A stretch of 64,000 bases of DNA from Trichosporon coremiiforme. Lineage: Eukaryota > Basidiomycota > Tremellomycetes > Trichosporonales > Trichosporonaceae. The notes beneath the pieces are model-generated. The model ran no database searches. It was not told where the DNA came from and was given only the letters and a program-made list of their open reading frames with translations. The position numbers and the translations under genes were made by a program. Position 1 is the first letter of the stretch. Each line of letters opens with the position of its first letter. Where the stretch lies: NCBI GenBank assembly GCA_039545355.1, contig BCJJ01000001.1:2354570-2418569 (forward strand), in the 5' to 3' direction. Below, in pieces: positions 23,327 to 33,879 of the stretch.

Positions 23327-26056
23327 ATGTCTCCGCCGGCCTCACCGAAGGAGGGCGCAGACGGTAAACCACCCCCACGGTCAAAGCTTGCGTAAGTACC
23401 GTCTTCCGTGACGAAGAAGGGGGCGAAGAGATAGCAAACGGCGGGGCATTGGGATTGGAGAGAATCGGGCCGTTACTCAGGACGATCATACTGTGGTCGG
23501 CGTCCTCACGAGGTCGCAATCAGACACCATCGATAACCTCCACGGCACCGAAGAGGGGGTAGAGGATGGGGAATGGAGTTGGGGAAAGCGGGGAGGACGC
23601 GGGGGATGATAAGACGGGGAGAGGGTTGGTGCTGACAATACCTAGGTGCAAGACGTGCCGCGCTATCAAGGTGAGATTCATTCCTGCTTATCAACATCGT
23701 CTCGGTCACAGTCTCGGTGTTACCTCGCCGCTGCCGACGTCCAACACCATCCCCGACACCACCGTTCCTGCATCCACTGCATGCTGCCGAGCCCATCGCG
23801 TCATCGACGTTTGGTGCCTCCAGCACTCCCCTGCAGTCCATACAATAGGCCGATGCCAGCCAGCCCACACCCGCCGCCGGACGATGAACCGAACACACAT
23901 GCTGACCCCAGGTCCGATGCATCCGCCCCCCGGAGCCTAACACGCCGTGCGCCCGGTGTGCTCGGTACGGCCTTGTGTGCTCCGATCCACCCGTTATCAA
24001 GCGTAAAGGGCGACCGCCCGGGAGTAAGCAGTGAGTGTCCCTCAATCGCAGCCAGTGGCGAGTGCCTCTTGTTCGACGGCTTGGCGCGGAGTACTCCGAC
24101 AGCTGAGTCAGGCATGAGCCGAGCTGACACTGCAGGCAACGTGAAGCCGCCGCCGCTGCAGCTGCCGCAGCCGCAGAGCGAGGGGAGAACAAACCACCCC
24201 GTATCGAGCCGTCACCGCCCAGCCGGCCTGGATCGCACCACTCGAACCCGCAAGAGCACCACTCGCACTCGCACTCTCATCACTCGTCGCATCACCACTC
24301 GTCGAATCACCACTCTCACAATGGGCCCGGTCACGCTCATGCCCACGGCGGGGCGGGCCAGCCGCACGCATCCAGCAACGACCCCTCTACGTTCCCCTTC
24401 CTCCGTCCATATGCTCCGCCCTCCAGCGCCAGCTCGCAAGTCTCGCCGCCAGGGTACGGAAACCCGGGCATTTCTCCCCCTGTCGCTGTTGCGGGAGAGG
24501 CTCCACCAAGGCGTAACCACCATCTGAGCATGGCTGAGCACCTCGACCCGGGTAGTGACCGGGAAGTGATCGCTGCCGCGCCGTTCTTCAACAATGCGCC
24601 CACGGGACGGAAGCGGTCCCCGGCCGCAGACGACGACAAGATCAACGAGGAGCACGACCCGGTCTCCCTCCGCGCGCTGTCTGAGGTGGAGGCGACGTCG
24701 CTGGTCTCGCTGTTCCACCAGCGGCTGAACCCGCTCGTCGCCGTGCTCGATGAGAACCTGCACACGATGGCGTACCTCCGCCGAACGAGCAGTGTGCTCT
24801 TCTCAACGGTGCTGGCTAGTGCTTCGCGGTTCTTCCGACACGACCTGCACCCCGCCCTTCTGTCTCACGCGCGGACACTGCTCGATCGCGCGCTCCAGCT
24901 GGGCTCTACAGACATTGGCGTGATCCAGAGCCTGATGCTGCAGACGTACTGGAAGGATCCCGAGGACACAAGCGGCTGGATGAAGGTCGGCATCGCCATT
25001 CGGCTCGGCTACTCCTTATTCTGGCACATCCCCCGCGCCGACCCTCTGCCAGAGGACGAGCGCGCGGCGCGCGAGCTGCTGAACGCGGAACGGACGTGGT
25101 TCACTTTGTTCTCCTTCGACCGGGGCCAGAGCTACATCCACGGCCTCCCCGCCCTGATCCGGCTGAACCACCATGGCGACCCCGAGGTTTGGGCCCGGGA
25201 CCACCTCTACCTCGGCCGGAGCGTGGACATGCACATCGCAGCGAGCATCCAGCTCTGCAAGCTGAAGGACGAGTGGGGCGCTTTGTGCGAGCGAGCACCC
25301 GAACCCGCCCTGTTGGAAGTGGCAATTGACACCCTGACGACGCAAGCGGAAAACCTCGTCGCGAAGTGGTTCAACCGCGACAACCCCCCGCCGCGGTTCG
25401 AGCAGGACCTCGAAGGCGTGCTGCTCTGGAGTATCCTCGATTTCGTCCTCGTCATGAAGCGGTACCGGTACGAAATGGCGCGCGGGCCGAGAGATCCACT
25501 CCGACTCGACCAATGCCTCCACGTCGTGTCTCGCATCACGGCCGAGATCGAGGCACTGTCCGCCAACGGGCTCCTGATCATCATGCAGGACAGCGCGAGT
25601 TGCATGACGTCAAGCCTCATCGTGTTCATAAGGAACAGCTACCGGAGCGCGACCCGCGCCCAGAAATCCTTCATGCTCACGACCCTGCACCGCATCTTCC
25701 TGGCGCACACCAGTCTGCTCCTGGAAGAAGACTCAAAGACGGCCCCGGGTTACGTGGTGCGCTTCATCCGGCGCGTCCTCAGTGCCCTCTCGACCGAAAG
25801 TCGACAAGCCAGCCCTGGCCCCGCTCCCGCGGCCTATGCGCCGAGCGGCGACGTGGGGAGCAACGACGCCCAAGGCCCGGCAACGGGCGACAGTGCCGGC
25901 GCAGGTAACGGGGGGGTGTTTGACTTTTTCGCGGAACTCGGGCTGGAAGAGTTCATCCACGTGCCCGAGTTTGTGGCGCAGAATGAGGCGGATGACGGGC
26001 GGTACTGGGCCAACATGCTGCTGAGCGAGGTCGTGCCGCCTGCGCCGGAGGTGTAA
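23327..26056 (+). CDS. Zn2Cys6 transcription factor with poly-Ala and His-rich linker
   Basis: Exons 23327-23391, 23646-23670, 23912-24030 and 24136-26056 total 2130 nt, or 709 residues. The zinc cluster is rebuilt only by splicing three exons: Cys23, 26 and 33 (CKTCRAIKVRC), then Cys43, 46 and 53 (CARCARYGLVC). Exon 2 is a 25-nt micro-exon coding CKTCRAIK. Exon 3 ends in KRKGRPPGSK, an AT-hook-like basic stretch. Exon 4 opens with a nine-Ala run and then a linker with dozens of His and Ser residues (24230-24360). After it comes the regulatory domain (TYWKDPEDTSGWMKVG, LNAERTWFTLFSFDRG). Similarity to PrtT/War1-type factors is my impression only. Introns 1 and 2 (254 and 241 nt) are unusually long for this window. 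Its middle region resembles that of the 8.8-11.3 kb factor. Confidence 0.85.
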
Positions 26057-26268
26057 CCTGCACGGTGCGAGCTGGTGCTCGTGCTCGTGTCGCTTGCCAT
26101 CACCTCTCTCGTTCTAGTTTCGATGGTCGACGGTCGACTGCTCATCGACCCTCGTGTCCACCCCTCATTTGTCCCAAGAGGACTATTTGGTTTTGTATGT
26201 ACGCTACTCAGTTTGTATTGGTTTTTTTAGGTGTCATGTACGGCTTTTTGTTCTGGTTACAACATGTT

Positions 26269-27411
26269 CTAGGCGAGTGTGGAGATGGCAGCGGAGAGAA
26301 GAAAGAAAGCGACGCTAATACGAGCGCGGGATGCGGACGAGATGTGCGGGTTGTCCGTGCAGACGGAGTAGGTCTGATGGCTGGCGATGCACTGATCCCA
26401 AGCCTGTCGCTTGGATTTGGGAATCTTGCATGTTCGCGGTGGTGGTGGGGGTGGTGGTGGCTTTCCTCCTCCCTCCTTGCCTCCCTCCTTGCCTCCCTCC
26501 TTGCCTCCCTCCTTGCCTCCCTCCTTCCCCTCCTCTGGGTCCTCAGCGTCCACCTCCAGTCCATCCCCATCCTGCCTCTTCTCTTGTCTGCGGTTCATCT
26601 CTCCTCCGGCCTCCCTGCAACAATCATCCACGACCTCGCCCCCAAAGTCGGCGCATACCTCCTCATCCCCCTTTATCTTGCCCTTCCACCCCATCCTATT
26701 CCTCAACGTCCCCTGCCAATCTTCGATGATCCGGTTGAAAGCGGTACATTTCGCCCATCCCACGCCCAGTCCCAGTCCTCTTACGCACCGTTCCCACCCC
26801 CGTATTCCGTCAGCACTTCGGGGGAGACGGCATTGGCCGCCCAATTGAGCGCCGGGGGCAGAGTTGGACACGAAGAGACCCGAGGAGGAGGTGCAGCACG
26901 AGGACGTTACGCTGAGTCGGGTGGAGTTGCAGGACATTGTTTCGTTGGGCGTTAGAGTGCTGTTCCAATACAATTGCTCTTGGAGTGCGAAGGAGGGTGG
27001 CTGCGAGCCTGATGGGGAGGGTTCGACTGGGGTTGAACTTGAACTTGAACTTGAACTTGAACTTGAACTTGAACTTGAACTTGAACTTGAACTTGAACTT
27101 GAACTTGAACTTGAACTTGAGGATGAGGATGCGGAAGCCACGGAGGATTCAATGAAGGAGGCAGGCGGCGCAGAAGAGAAAGCTGAAGAAGAGGGAGCTG
27201 AAGAAGAGGAGGGTGCGGCGGAAGCTGAGACAGTGGAAGGCGAGGATGATGAGACGGCTGAGGACGTGGAGATCGGCGAGCCGTCGAGATAGGGGATGAC
27301 GCTGCTGTCTGGGTAGGCTGGGACGATGGGGATGGACGAGTATGTCTCTCTCGGAGGCCGATAGGGTGGAGGTGGGCCCGTGGGCCAAGTGATCGGCGGG
27401 GCGAGGTCCAT
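26269..27411 (-). CDS. Low-complexity Ser-rich protein with Cys-containing domain and hydrophobic C-terminus
   Basis: A single open frame gives 380 residues from the first ATG (27411). Order: Pro-rich N-terminus, long Ser/Ala region with an uninterrupted Ser tract encoded by a TCAAGT hexamer repeat, a ~120-residue Cys-containing domain (WNSTLTPNETMSCNST, SCCTSSSG, DDCCREAGGEM), an acidic GKEGG repeat, a poly-Pro run, and a Cys-containing tail. It ends in a hydrophobic stretch (ISVAFFLLSAAISTLA) that looks like a GPI-anchor signal. No signal peptide is visible, so an upstream exon may be missing from this model. N-glycosylation-type sites (NST, NET) favour a secreted or cell-wall location. The function is unknown to me. 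The frame's Cys-rich blocks and continuous openness support it over the opposite-strand frames. Confidence 0.5.
   Translation of the reverse strand: MDLAPPITWPTGPPPPYRPPRETYSSIPIVPAYPDSSVIPYLDGSPISTSSAVSSSSPSTVSASAAPSSSSAPSSSAFSSAPPASFIESSVASASSSSSSSSSSSSSSSSSSSSSSSSSSSSSSSSTPVEPSPSGSQPPSFALQEQLYWNSTLTPNETMSCNSTRLSVTSSCCTSSSGLFVSNSAPGAQLGGQCRLPRSADGIRGWERCVRGLGLGVGWAKCTAFNRIIEDWQGTLRNRMGWKGKIKGDEEVCADFGGEVVDDCCREAGGEMNRRQEKRQDGDGLEVDAEDPEEGKEGGKEGGKEGGKEGGKEGGGKPPPPPPPPRTCKIPKSKRQAWDQCIASHQTYSVCTDNPHISSASRARISVAFFLLSAAISTLA
26471..26526 (+). repeat. 12-bp coding minisatellite
   Basis: CCCTCCTTGCCT is repeated four times perfectly plus a partial fifth unit. Read on the minus strand in the Ser-rich gene, it encodes the acidic-basic GKEGGKEGG repeat. 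Confidence 0.85.
27033..27120 (+). repeat. CTTGAA hexanucleotide microsatellite
   Basis: About 14-15 near-perfect copies of TTGAAC/CTTGAA. On the minus strand it encodes alternating AGT and TCA serine codons in the Ser-rich protein. Because the unit is six bases, copy-number changes keep the frame and would only lengthen or shorten the Ser tract. Confidence 0.9.
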
Positions 27412-27869
27412 CCTGCCCAAGTCCCAGTTCTCAACCGTTGATGGGCCTCCGGCGAGCCCGTCGCTCAAGTCAGTCGCTCAGACGTGAGGTGTGTGTCGCG
27501 CGAAGGAGGAAGTGCAAAAAGGGAGAAGAAATTTGCTATGCATTCATCCTTCAGCTTCAATATACCACGTCGCAGTACATGGCTCCATGGAGACGAGGGC
27601 AAAGGCTGGCCTTTTGCCGCTGTTTCGAAGGTTGTTCTGTGTTTCATCTGGAGGCAGTCCGGGAGGAGGGACGGGATTGGGTTTTTGGTTTCTTTGCCCC
27701 TGGCCCCGCCCAGTCACTCCCGCTCACCAACCCAGGCGGCTGACGTGGGCTGACGACTCAGGGATCTCCCACGGTCATTTCTAAGCTGCTCACAGAGGAA
27801 GGAGGGGACTCAGGTGCATAGAGCATGCTTGCTCGAGAACATGAGATCATCGCGATGACGGTGGGGGCC
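27412..27869. other. Intergenic, possible missing 5' exon of the Ser-rich gene
   Basis: Expected to contain the promoter of the minus-strand Ser-rich gene. I could not find a convincing signal-peptide exon here, although the lack of one in the annotated frame suggests it might exist. Confidence 0.35.
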
Positions 27870-28470
27870 AATCGGTATTTGAAGTCAGGGCGTTTTGATA
27901 GCCGAGATAATCGGCCACGACCGCCGAGCGCCCCGTCTTAGGCGCCCAAAGGACACTGCGTTGCGTATCGTGCGTTCGGCAGACACAAGCGCCAAGGGTG
28001 CCACGATCGACTTGTTCTTGACCCTTGTCACCACCGGCTCGACGTCGTTCATGCCTGACTCTGCGAAGAAGCCAGACTACGGCACCGCCGTCGCTCTCGA
28101 TTACTTTCTGAAGGAGTACGATTGTCAGGCCGCCATCACGCAAGTCAAGCTAAAAGGGCCTTCGTTACCTTCCTCGAGGGAGGACACGGCTCGTCTTCTG
28201 ATCGCGATGCATCTCGATCTGCCCGACGCCGTTGAGGCTATGATCGATAAGGAACCTCACATGTTCAAGTGGCTCTTGCCATCTGCAAGTCCAAGGTACC
28301 AGTACGACATCATTGATTACGCGGCCTTCAAACACATGCCACCCCAGTAGGTGTGGGCGCTGAGCTCTGCGGATGTCTCCCCCAATGACTCTATGACCAT
28401 TGCTCGGCCCCGCATTGTCAAGAACTTGTCCCGAACGGATTGCGGTTTCCGGTCGAAGCGGAGGAAGCGC
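27870..28470 (+). pseudogene. Third decayed BTB-like paralogue
   Basis: From about 27892 the plus strand reads VLIAEIIG, ATIDLFLTLVTTG, YFLKEYDCQAAITQVKL, LLIAMHLDLPDAVEAMIDKEP and MFKWLLPSAS. These correspond in order to the intact and truncated family members. A TAG at 28348-28350 interrupts it just before VWALSSAD, the counterpart of the conserved YLWAL block. The N-terminal exon with the first BTB strand is not recognisable upstream. The frame stays open after the stop, so the nonsense change looks relatively young compared with the copy at 16 kb. Confidence 0.6.
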
Positions 28471-28945
28471 ATTGATGTTCCATGTGTTCAGTGCCGCTGT
28501 GCTGTAAGCCGATGCATGCCGATACGAGGACATCTTCTCCTTGGATGCGTCCCCGAAGCCTTGCAGACGTCTGGACCGAGCAGAGGCTCCCACGCGACAG
28601 CGTTTCACGTCGAGGTGTGCACATCACAGCATCCGCTCAATATGAGAGCTAGAAGGCCGATCGACGCCCCGCCATGGGGCTCTAGGCACGCCCAATCCCA
28701 CGCCGCTGTCGGGCAGAACTTCTGCGGATCCGGCGGGTGCAAACGGGACCGAAGCGGGTTCCGACACTTATGCCGAGATCAGTCCCCCCGGGCATCGCGT
28801 CCCGGGGCATCGACTCCAGGCTGTGCAGTGTTTTCGGTCATGTGCTCTCAGAAGCTCGGAGTCCGCAGCGGCAGCGAGCGCTATATCAACACCGGTCTGT
28901 CGGTGCACATGCATCGCCCCCCGCTTCGGCTTTAACTCCTCCATC

Positions 28946-29518
28946 ATGCTGACTTACCTCACCATCCTCGGCTTTGCCAGCTCTGTGGTCGCGAAGGGTG
29001 CATACATTGAGTGGGCAGGAGGTGGCGACAACCGCTACCTCTCCGCCGCCTCCGACTACCTCTACGACGGCACCACAGTTGGCATGTGGGTGTCGACCTC
29101 TTGGCCATGACTGACCACAGCATCCCCAAGCGGTTCGAGTACATCGGCGCGGGCACCTGGGCCTGGAGTCAGGCAGCGGGAGACGCACCCCTGCGCTTCG
29201 AGTTCCTGGACACCGGGCTCTGTCTCTCGGTGTACAACAAGGAGCCGAAGGAGACCGCCAGTCTCGAGCTCAGCAAATGCGAGGCAGCCAGTCAGTGGAG
29301 ATTTGAGAAGGTTGACGAGCACGGGTCGCGCATCAAGCTCGACAGCAGTAGTGAGTGGACTGCAGGTGATCGGGAGGCGTATGATGCTGACTGGGTAAGA
29401 CTTCTGCCTTGAGAATACGGAGAAGGACGGACTCGAGCTTCGAACGTGCTACGCGGCAGACCATGCCGATGCTATCCGGCAGGACTTCATCACGACGTGT
29501 CCAGCCCCTGCAAGGTAG
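28946..29518 (+). CDS. Small secreted beta-trefoil-like (ricin-B-type) protein, copy 1
   Basis: Exons 28946-29085, 29121-29350 and 29400-29518 give 162 residues. The N-terminus MLTYLTILGFASSVVAKG is a signal peptide. The mature part has the trefoil-type repeat TGLCLSVYNKE...LELSKC...QWRFEKVDEHGSRIKLD, then FCLENTEKDGLELRTCY. Intron positions and phases match those of copies 2 and 3, which proves common descent. A TATATC box at 28882-28887 sits about 60 nt upstream. Ricin-B-type folds usually bind sugars, but no QxW triplet is clear here, so carbohydrate binding is an inference. It is the first of four same-strand genes of similar size. Confidence 0.72.
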
Positions 29519-30063
29519 TATGTACGACAGACTAAAGTTACATGGCTGAGTGAGGGTCCGAGAGATAGTGCCGTTAAGGGTGAGGCGGTACTGGCTTCTG
29601 TGCATGTAATTGAATGCTGATTGCGTCAAGGGGTGGCAGGATGCACGATGAGTCTTGCTCGTGGGGCGGCTGATCCTGTGCCGATAGCAGAGCTGTGCGC
29701 TGGGGATGTCGGATGTCCTGTGAAGTCCCCAAGGCACGCGGCAGCTCGACGTCGATGCGCCGCTGCGGATGGAACACATGCTTCGACCTCCCCGGCGTGG
29801 GCCGCGCCACGCGAGAAGCCAACCAGTATTTAGTGGATAAGCCCCCTGTCTCGCAGTGAAAGCGGTGCATTCACCGCGCTCAGCGGTCATGTGCTGTCAC
29901 AGCGCTGTCCCGCGCTCGGACGACGGGCGGGCATCCAAACTTGCCCGCTGGCCGGGTTCTTGCCGGCCGGTTGGCCTCACGGTGCGCCGCCCATATCAGT
30001 CCCGGACCGACCATGCTGTTGGATCAGCCCCATCTACTTCCTACTGCACCACTCGAGCATAAC
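29519..30063. other. Spacer between trefoil-like copies 1 and 2
   Basis: No gene recognised. It contains the 3' region of copy 1 and the promoter of copy 2; the unit length of gene plus spacer is about 1.1 kb. Confidence 0.4.
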
Positions 30064-30628
30064 ATGTTGACAGACCTCATCCTCGCCCTCGGCGTGCTCG
30101 CTGGCTCTGCCGCCGCGAAGGGCGCGTTCATTGTCTGGTCCGGGGGAGGCGAAGCGCCCTACTTCACCTCGCCGAGCGACGTCATTGCTTCCGGCAACAC
30201 GGTCATGATGTGGGTCTCACCGTCTCGGCGTCGGCAGGAAGGGCAACTGACAGCTAGGTCTCCGAAGCGTTTCGATTTCTTCGGTGCGCAGCCGTGGACG
30301 TGGGACCAGACGCCGGGCAAGGCGTCCCGCTTCGAGCTGAATGGGGACACGGGCCTGTGTCTTGCGCTTAGGGGCGAGGCGAAGGTGGACGCCGACTTTC
30401 AGATCATCGAGTGCGACAAGGCCCCGCTGTGGAGTCTCGCAAAGGTCGACGAGCACGGGTCCCGCATCAAGCTCGATGGCACTGGTATGTCGACGACGGG
30501 GAGTGAGCTGACGGACAGACTTCTGTGTCGAGAGGACAGGACTGTACGATGCCGTGCTCAGGACGTGTTACCCGGCCGACCACGCCGATGTTGTCAACCA
30601 GGATTTCCAGGTCCAGTGTTCGGCGTAA
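30064..30628 (+). CDS. Small secreted beta-trefoil-like protein, copy 2
   Basis: Exons 30064-30209, 30258-30484 and 30519-30628 give 160 residues. The signal peptide MLTDLILALGVLAGSAAAKG is near-identical in layout to copy 1, and AKGAFIVWSGGGEAPYF parallels its AKGAYIEWAGGGDNRYL. The block KVDEHGSRIKLDGT before the second intron is almost unchanged between the two, and the ending RTCYPADHADVVNQDF corresponds to RTCYAADHADAIRQDF. This pair is clearly a tandem duplication. The first donor is GTGGGT in both copies, an uncommon donor here. The product should be secreted; the ligand is unknown. Confidence 0.72.
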
Positions 30629-31858
30629 CTTTGAGAAGGAGACTGTTGTTTGGCTCGCGCAGTGATGCATAATATACATAAGCGAACTGAGAAGTGGAAA
30701 CCCAGACGTGTTCAGGTGGTGCCTGTAACGGGGATGGTGAGACTCTCGGCATCTCAATGGCACAGCCTTGCGAACGATGAAACCATAAGCGCACCCTGAC
30801 CAGCGCCGCTTGCCCATGGCTTTGTGTGAGGTCGTGGTGTTCGATTCGGATCCGAGGCCTCGTTCCGGATGAACGCGGTGCATGCGTCGAGCGTAGTGAC
30901 ATCACCCGTGAAGACAGTCGGCACTGGTGTCTGATCTTGACCACCCTGGTCAACCCTCGGCATGAGATCATGGATACCGACCTCTGCTTCCGGTGTGCAC
31001 AATCGGGGTGCGTGACGGAGAGCATGAAGCCCCTCATGGCTTCTGGTGCATTATCTGAGTTCCACCGCCCCATCATTCTTGGGCAATGACTGTTCGGTCA
31101 GTAGCCATACCTTGAGCTACCATCTCGCCTGACTGCGCTCCTGGCGCAAAAGGGGCACTAGGGTTACAACGATCGGTGGACCTGCGCGGGAATGGGCACG
31201 GTTATTCCAAGGGCGCGGACCATCCTCGGTGTGCGCGGGCAAGGGTGCGAAGAAAGATAAGCTTCCATTATTCCTGCAATCTGCAAGGACCTCCGAGCGA
31301 TGAAGGGTAGCCAATCCTGTGCGAATGACACCTCCGTAGGATCAGGCAGAACCTCCTCACACAGGCCAATCGACCACCAACGGAGTGTGAAGGGTGGAGT
31401 TTCGAGGGGCAGTCTCGCTCGGAAAGCGCTCGGAATGGAGCCCACTGTGCATTCCTCGAGGCACGTTCGATCGAAGGAACAGGCGCTAGGCGTTCTGTAG
31501 GGTTCAGTGCCTGGACGCCGACCGTACTGCCCCTTGTCCTGAACGGAACGCCGAGTCTACTCTGTCCGCACCTCGGTCAACCACGACAGCGTGCGATGGC
31601 CCAGCTTCTTCTCCAGCACGTGTGTGCACGGATGTTGTTCGGCGGCGAGCGGGGGCTAACCTTGTCGCAGTAGTGCCATTCAGGCTGCTCGATGTGAGGT
31701 CATGAATCCATGTCGCCCATGCGGTCGTCCTCGTTGTACTCTGAGAAGTGCAGGGTGCGCAACCGTTCGGCGTGTTCCACGCCCCGAGCTCCAATGGTGG
31801 AACGACCATAAATAGCGAAAGCTCTGCGCGTTGCCTCCGCAAGCCCTCTCAGCGGACA
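30629..31858. other. Spacer between trefoil-like copies 2 and 3
   Basis: About 1.2 kb without a supported gene. The right end has a TATA-like CATAAATA at 31808-31815, about 45 nt before the start of copy 3. Confidence 0.4.
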
Positions 31859-32413
31859 ATGTGGTCCCCCCTCATCACCCTTTTACCCCTTATGACCGGC
31901 GTGCTCGCACAAGAGGAGGGCACGTATATCCAGTGGGACGAGCCATGGGGCGATTACTATCTTTCCGTCGAGGGTAAGCCGGTCGCCGGCGCCGAGGTCA
32001 CCTTGTGAGTTCTCAGCTGCTCGCCGCTGACGCCCCAGGACGAACCGCACTGCGGCCGTGCCCTGGCACTGGCGAGAGCCGCGCAACTCGCCCTACCTGC
32101 GTGTGGACGAGACTGACCTGTGCCTCTCCGTTGACGGCGCGGTGGGCGATGGCGCCAAACTCGCGCTCACCCAGTGCCCCGGGTTCCCCTGGGATTTCGT
32201 CACCATTGGCGACACGCGCATCGTAATTGACCACACGTGTACGCACTTCGCCGCGGATAAAAGCAGCTGACATCAGTGTTCTGCATCAGCGTCGACACGG
32301 CCAACCGCAAGTCGCCCATCGAGATCCGGACGTGCTACAGCGAGTGGAGCGACAAGGCAAAGCTGCAGGCGTTTGTTAGGAAAACAGCTGAAGAGCTGGA
32401 CCCAGAGTGGTAG
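31859..32413 (+). CDS. Small secreted beta-trefoil-like protein, copy 3
   Basis: Exons 31859-32004, 32039-32238 and 32277-32413 give 160 residues. The N-terminus MWSPLITLLPLMTGVLAQ is a signal peptide, followed by EGTYIQWDEPWGDYYLS, which parallels the AYIEWAGGG start of copies 1 and 2. The middle contains DLCLSVDGAVGDGAKLALTQC, matching the CLSV...L.L..C pattern. It is more diverged than copies 1 and 2 but has introns at the same relative positions and phases. The second donor is modelled as GTACGC because the more consensus-like GTGTAC two bases earlier would break the frame. Secretion is well supported; ligand unknown. Confidence 0.68.
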
Positions 32414-32631
32414 ACGAATAGCTGCGGTCCTGGACCATGAGCAAATGTCATTACGAGTGCCAAGCATTCCGAGCGAGCGGATCCACTTTGCACCCGTGTC
32501 GGGATAGTGGGCGTCGAGAACATGTCGTAAGCCCGGTTCGTGTTCGGCTCTTGCCACCAGTGGCTCTGTCACTTTGGATGAAGGCCCCTCTTCTACCCTC
32601 AGCCGAGGCTAAGTGCTGCGGATCCGAAGTG

Positions 32632-32640
32632 ATCAGATAA
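32632..32640 (+). promoter_or_regulatory. GATA-type iron-repressor-like site
   Basis: ATCAGATAA matches the ATCWGATAA consensus known for fungal SreA/Fep1-family GATA factors and lies about 180 nt upstream of trefoil-like copy 4. A single short match may be chance. Confidence 0.3.
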
Positions 32641-32818
32641 GCGGTGTCACAATGCTCCATCAGGTGGGCATCTGCGGTCAGGTGACGGGTCAACAACGGA
32701 TGGAATGGAGCAGAATGGAACAACCCGAGGCGAGAACCGTGCCCTCGCCAAGGCATAAGAAGCAGCAGCCTGACACCCGTTATCTTAGCCCCCTCCCCCT
32801 TGAAGAACTCACATCACA

Positions 32819-33381
32819 ATGTTGACACTCGCTCTCCTCATTGCACTCGTATCCCTTGCCGCTGCGCGTCCGGCCGATCTCGAATGGGGCGCCGGTCAGG
32901 GCTTCATCCGTCCCTACCTCACCAACTCCATGACCCACGCTCCTCCCTACCCCAAGAACGGCAACGATGTGTATATCCAGGACGCAGCCGACACGACAGT
33001 CTACACCACTTGGACCTTCGGCCAGAACCAGGTCATCAAGTGGGCCAGCCCTTACAGCCAGGGCGACTTCTGCATCGACGCAGGACTTGGTCAGTCCACC
33101 GTATTCCATCCCCTTTGACCGTGCCCCGCTGACCATCAGAACCCAAGGACGGCACCCGCCTCAAGATCTGGCAGTGCTACCCCGGCACGCCACAGCAGAC
33201 GTGGAACGTCGCCGACGGCCAGATCAAGCTCGTCGGCAAGAACCTCTGCATCGACGTGCCCAATGGGAACAAGACGGCGGGCTTCCTCCAGCTCTGGACT
33301 TGCGACAAGCGAAACCCGAACCAGATCTTTGGCGAGTTCTGCGGGTCGAGGGGCTCGGGACCCTACCCTTCTGGTGGCTAG
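32819..33381 (+). CDS. Small secreted ricin-B-type lectin-like protein, copy 4
   Basis: Exons 32819-33089 and 33140-33381 (donor GTCAGT, 50-nt intron) give 170 residues. The signal peptide is MLTLALLIALVSLAAARP. This copy shows the clearest ricin-B features: FCIDAGL..., LKIWQCYPGTPQQTWNV, then LCIDVPNGNKTAGFLQLWTC and NPNQIF, i.e. repeated CID, LW/WC and Q-x-W-type spacing. It differs from copies 1-3 in having only one intron and a longer first exon, so it is a sister or older branch. A carbohydrate-binding secreted protein is the best guess; what it binds is unknown. Confidence 0.75.
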
Positions 33382-33879
33382 GTGCACGGACGATCGGTAA
33401 TATGCTTGAACCAGGACAATGCAGCGCTTTCAGTGATTGATGGGGAAGCAGCATAGAGGGCTCGAACCTGGCCGACGCCGACAACACGGACGACGCCATG
33501 TTAGATTGCTAACCAAAGTATGCCTGGCATTAGCTCCATCACAGGTCACTAACAGCCGCAGCCGCAATCTGAGGTGCGCCGTTCATCCGCCATGACCCGC
33601 CTCAGATCTGACACGTCGAAGCGACAGAATACGCCTGCTGATCAGCTCGAACAGGGGCCCGGAAGCTGTACGATCTCCCACTGCCGATAGCTGCAATGGG
33701 ATGGCGGCCTGAGCGAGAAGCTCAGAAGTCTGCTAACTGGTTCGCGCTCCCAGCCGCACTGGTACGTACGGTGCGGGGCTCACGAGACATGTTGCCAGCT
33801 TGCTGGGGTCTCGGTATGCATATCCTCCGCAACAGCTCTGAGTCGGGAGTGAGTTAAACAGCAACCTGACTGCCTTTCA
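33382..33879. other. Intergenic, nothing recognised
   Basis: No gene with support. It separates the trefoil-like array from the decayed repeat region. Confidence 0.35.

Noticed and set aside
26864..27292. Plus-strand frame with a Leu-Glu repeat
   Set aside because: It is simply the hexamer microsatellite read on the other strand; the minus-strand frame has cysteine blocks and is longer.
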